Origin: Breviolum minutum Mf 1.05b.01
Lineage: Eukaryota; Sar; Dinophyceae; Suessiales; Symbiodiniaceae
Assembly: GCA_000507305.1 (NCBI GenBank)
Contig: DF240059.1
Location: 62,001 to 126,000, forward strand
Length of the DNA: 64,000 nt
Reading direction: 5' to 3'
Position numbers and translations under genes: made by a program. The notes beneath the pieces were generated by a model. It was not told the origin of the DNA and searched no databases. It worked only from the letters and a program-made list of their open reading frames with translations. Shown here piece after piece: positions 61,746-64,000 of this stretch (position 1 is the first letter of the stretch; each line of letters starts with the position of its first letter).

Positions 61746-63052
61746 TTAATTGATATGTTTTAAAAGGATCCTTTTACTACCAGTTCCTGCCATGTTTTTG
61801 GAGCGAAAACATGCAAAAAACCCCTCACCTTTGCTTGTGTGGTGTCGGCCACGGACTTGATGGAACTCGACCTTTGGTCCAATTCCTGCGTGGTGTACTC
61901 TTTGGCCAGTGCTGTCAGGCACAAAATACTGGCGATACGCCACATTGGCGAAGCCGGACGTCGCCCAAGTCGCTGGTGAAACGCCAAAGTCGCCAACGGC
62001 AAACTGTTGGAGCCAAAGATCTTGACTGTGCTTTTTGAGAAGGGGTGGCTGTTGGCCCAAAAAAACATGGATTGAACATGAAATCTTTGAGTCTTTAGAA
62101 TCTTTCTGCCTACTCTTGCTGCTTCTGACCACAGTGTTGATGTCGCAGTCTCAAAGGTACAGTGCAAAACAACCTTCCATGCACTGAACTGCACTTTTTG
62201 CGTTTCTCCCAAGCAGCTTTGCGTTTTGGTATCCTCTCCTCCACTTGTGGAAGGACGGTTTTTCGTGGTTTACATGCTTTTACATATGTAGGGGCACACA
62301 TGCGATCAAGATTCCCATGACTTGCGCATTGCTTGTGTTGAGAGCAGGTCATGGAAGTTCCCAGGATCCGATCCTAGTTCACTTTGTACATTCAGTGGCT
62401 AAATGCGCACCTCAGCTGGGAGAACCGAGTAAAACACTGGTGGTTTTGCAAATCCAAAAGTTTCCTCTCCGGAATTTTGATGTATATCATAGCAGAAGAT
62501 CCATGAATATTCTGCATTCTTGAAAGAATTGGAATGATGAGTCTCTGCAACAGACTTTTTATCTTCTATAGCAAATTTGTTTTCTGTTAGCTTACGGCTT
62601 CGCGTTTTTTTTTTCGAACCGAGTCACCAGGTCTCACTGATGGCAGCGCGTTGTGGTGGAGATTTGGTTTCAAAGGACATGTAACATCGACCTGCCATTT
62701 TTGAGCATCCAACATAACATGTCCCAATCCAAGTTGCCCCTCTTGATGGCTGAAGTCCTGCACCAGTTGATACAATCATTTTCTCACAAAAAGTTCTATC
62801 AGATACCAAATAGTACAGGATTTCAGCCATCAACTGTGGTAACTTGGAGGCCAATGGTGATGAACCTTCAATGAAGGTCCAGCCACGAGAAGTATACCCC
62901 ATTCATCGAAAGAGGGAGTGACTTTGGAACTACGAATGACGTATCCAAGTGATAAATACACACGCAGGTTGCATGGAACCTATGATTCACAAACACTGAA
63001 GATGCAAGCAAAACTTCTAAATGATTCAACCAACATACATATTGTCACATAG

Positions 63053-63096
<44 letters not shown>

Positions 63097-63235
63097 TTTT
63101 GGGAGATCCATGCTCTGATCCATTGGGAAGATTCACCCAAACTGCCATAACCTGCTCTGTTGAACACCCACCTGTCTTCACGCCATCCTTCAGGAGGTCG
63201 AAACCAATCTGTGGGGTGGCCTGGCTCTAGGTTGA
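61746..63235 (-). CDS. Candidate exons of an unidentified - strand gene (C)
   Basis: Open - strand stretches: about 63125-63230 (IGFDLLKDGVKTGGCSTEQV); 62830-62902 (MGYTSRGWTFIEGSSPLASK), where RGWTFIE resembles a short motif I associate with uncharacterised dinoflagellate proteins; about 62590-62770 (LVQDFSHQEGQLGLGHVMLD); about 62130-62255 (VEERIPKRKAAWEKRKKC); and about 61835-61960 (LCLTALAKEYTTQELDQRSS). Exon joins were not solved, and this may be the 5' part of the gene ending at 60039. Confidence 0.25.
63054..63094. repeat. (TTG)n microsatellite
   Basis: Perfect TTG run. No gene is implied. Confidence 0.95.
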
Positions 63236-64000
63236 AATGAGGAAAGTAGTTTCATTTTTAGTGCCAAACAAATTCAAACAAAGACTGCCATTGATACTAT
63301 TGCTCAATATTTTCAAATTGTCCGCTGGGAACAGGCAGGGGGTACATATACCACTCCCTCCAGATCTCGATCTTCCTGGTCCGTTTCAGGACATACTCAC
63401 CCCGGTGATCGATGGAGATACCGACATCATGTCCGTGCAACGTGCTATCCATTAATACAAATAGCATGTGTGTATTGATACAAATTGTTGTCAAACACAT
63501 AAATCACATAAACGTGATAATGACAATACATCCAACTGTAGACAATGGATTTACAAACTGTTGGTGAAAGAACGCCACTTGGGAATGTAGCAAACCCATG
63601 CAATTCCTGCTTAAATGGAATCAACTACAAAGCTCAACTGGTTTTACTGCATGATTTCTCAACCGTGTAAAGGCGCCATGTCTGAGATCGAGACCATCTG
63701 CAACTGGGGCAACACCTCAGCAGTGCAAAGGCCGAGAAACGAATCGGAAGCATCACAGGAAATTGTATATATTAGTGACATTGCACGATGATCTTTGATG
63801 TCTCTGAAGTCATAATATTAATATGTAATGTTCAATTGTAATTACATGTATTTTGCTCACAAACATCATGTTCTACTTCTGGTTTGCCTTATAAAAAGCA
63901 GTATTTGAAACACCAATATAAGAAATCCAGGTCTCCCCGCTGAGGCAACTGGTACACACACCTCGCCAACCTTGAAGTGAGGTGGGAAAAAATTGAGGTG
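63236..64000. other. No clear gene at window end
   Basis: A - strand stretch at 63300-63450 (GEYVLKRTRKIEIWREWYMY) is open, but so is the other strand. Nothing can be supported. Confidence 0.35.

Overview
The window looks like nuclear DNA of a dinoflagellate, most likely a member of Symbiodiniaceae. The reasons are: dense introns with GT, GC and GA donors and AG(G) acceptors; genes in long one-strand blocks; RCC1-like repeat proteins with the wording typical of these algae; a plastid ClpC with a two-part presequence; and many triplet microsatellites. No bacterial operon signals, tRNA, rRNA or CRISPR were seen. I assembled exons by eye from reading frame, splice phase and family motifs.

Left block, all + strand (0.1-41.8 kb): a small mitochondrial TIM chaperone (TIM9-like, 143-1004); an ABCC-type ABC transporter whose exons are spread over about 28 kb (about 3.7-31.8 kb); a CCCH zinc-finger exon (11.4-11.7 kb) and a cysteine synthase (12.8-15.45 kb); a RAD5/HLTF-like helicase-RING protein (20.1-24.4 kb); a plastid ClpC chaperone (25.0-28.4 kb); an ankyrin-repeat ion channel (32.5-35.2 kb); and pieces of a coiled-coil protein (36.3-41.8 kb).

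The most striking feature is the layout of the ABCC gene. Its domains occur in the right order and on one strand: linker and TMD1 (to 8.3 kb), NBD1 (8.8-11.06 kb), linker and TMD2 (15.7-18.5 kb), and NBD2 with the C-terminus (28.9-31.8 kb). Between NBD1 and TMD2 lies a whole cysteine synthase gene, and between TMD2 and NBD2 lie whole RAD5-like and ClpC genes, all in the same orientation. Either three or more complete multi-exon genes sit inside two introns of one transporter, or the transporter is made from separate transcripts, or it is a broken gene whose motifs are still intact.

At 41.8-43.5 kb the coding strand switches. An almost pure A/T stretch (about 42.8-43.4 kb) lies at this convergent junction. 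The right block (43.6-63.2 kb) is read from the - strand: a ubiquitin-like plus RCC1-repeat protein (43.97-45.42 kb, with a sequence gap), poorly resolved exons at 46.7-54.4 kb, an EF-hand protein (55.2-58.8 kb) with a damaged RCC1 copy in the span between its EF-hand exons, and an unidentified gene ending in a membrane-anchor exon (60.04-60.65 kb). Short fold-back elements, one pair of inverted MITE-like repeats, and two arrays of CTTACGC/CTTGCGC heptamers make up the rest.
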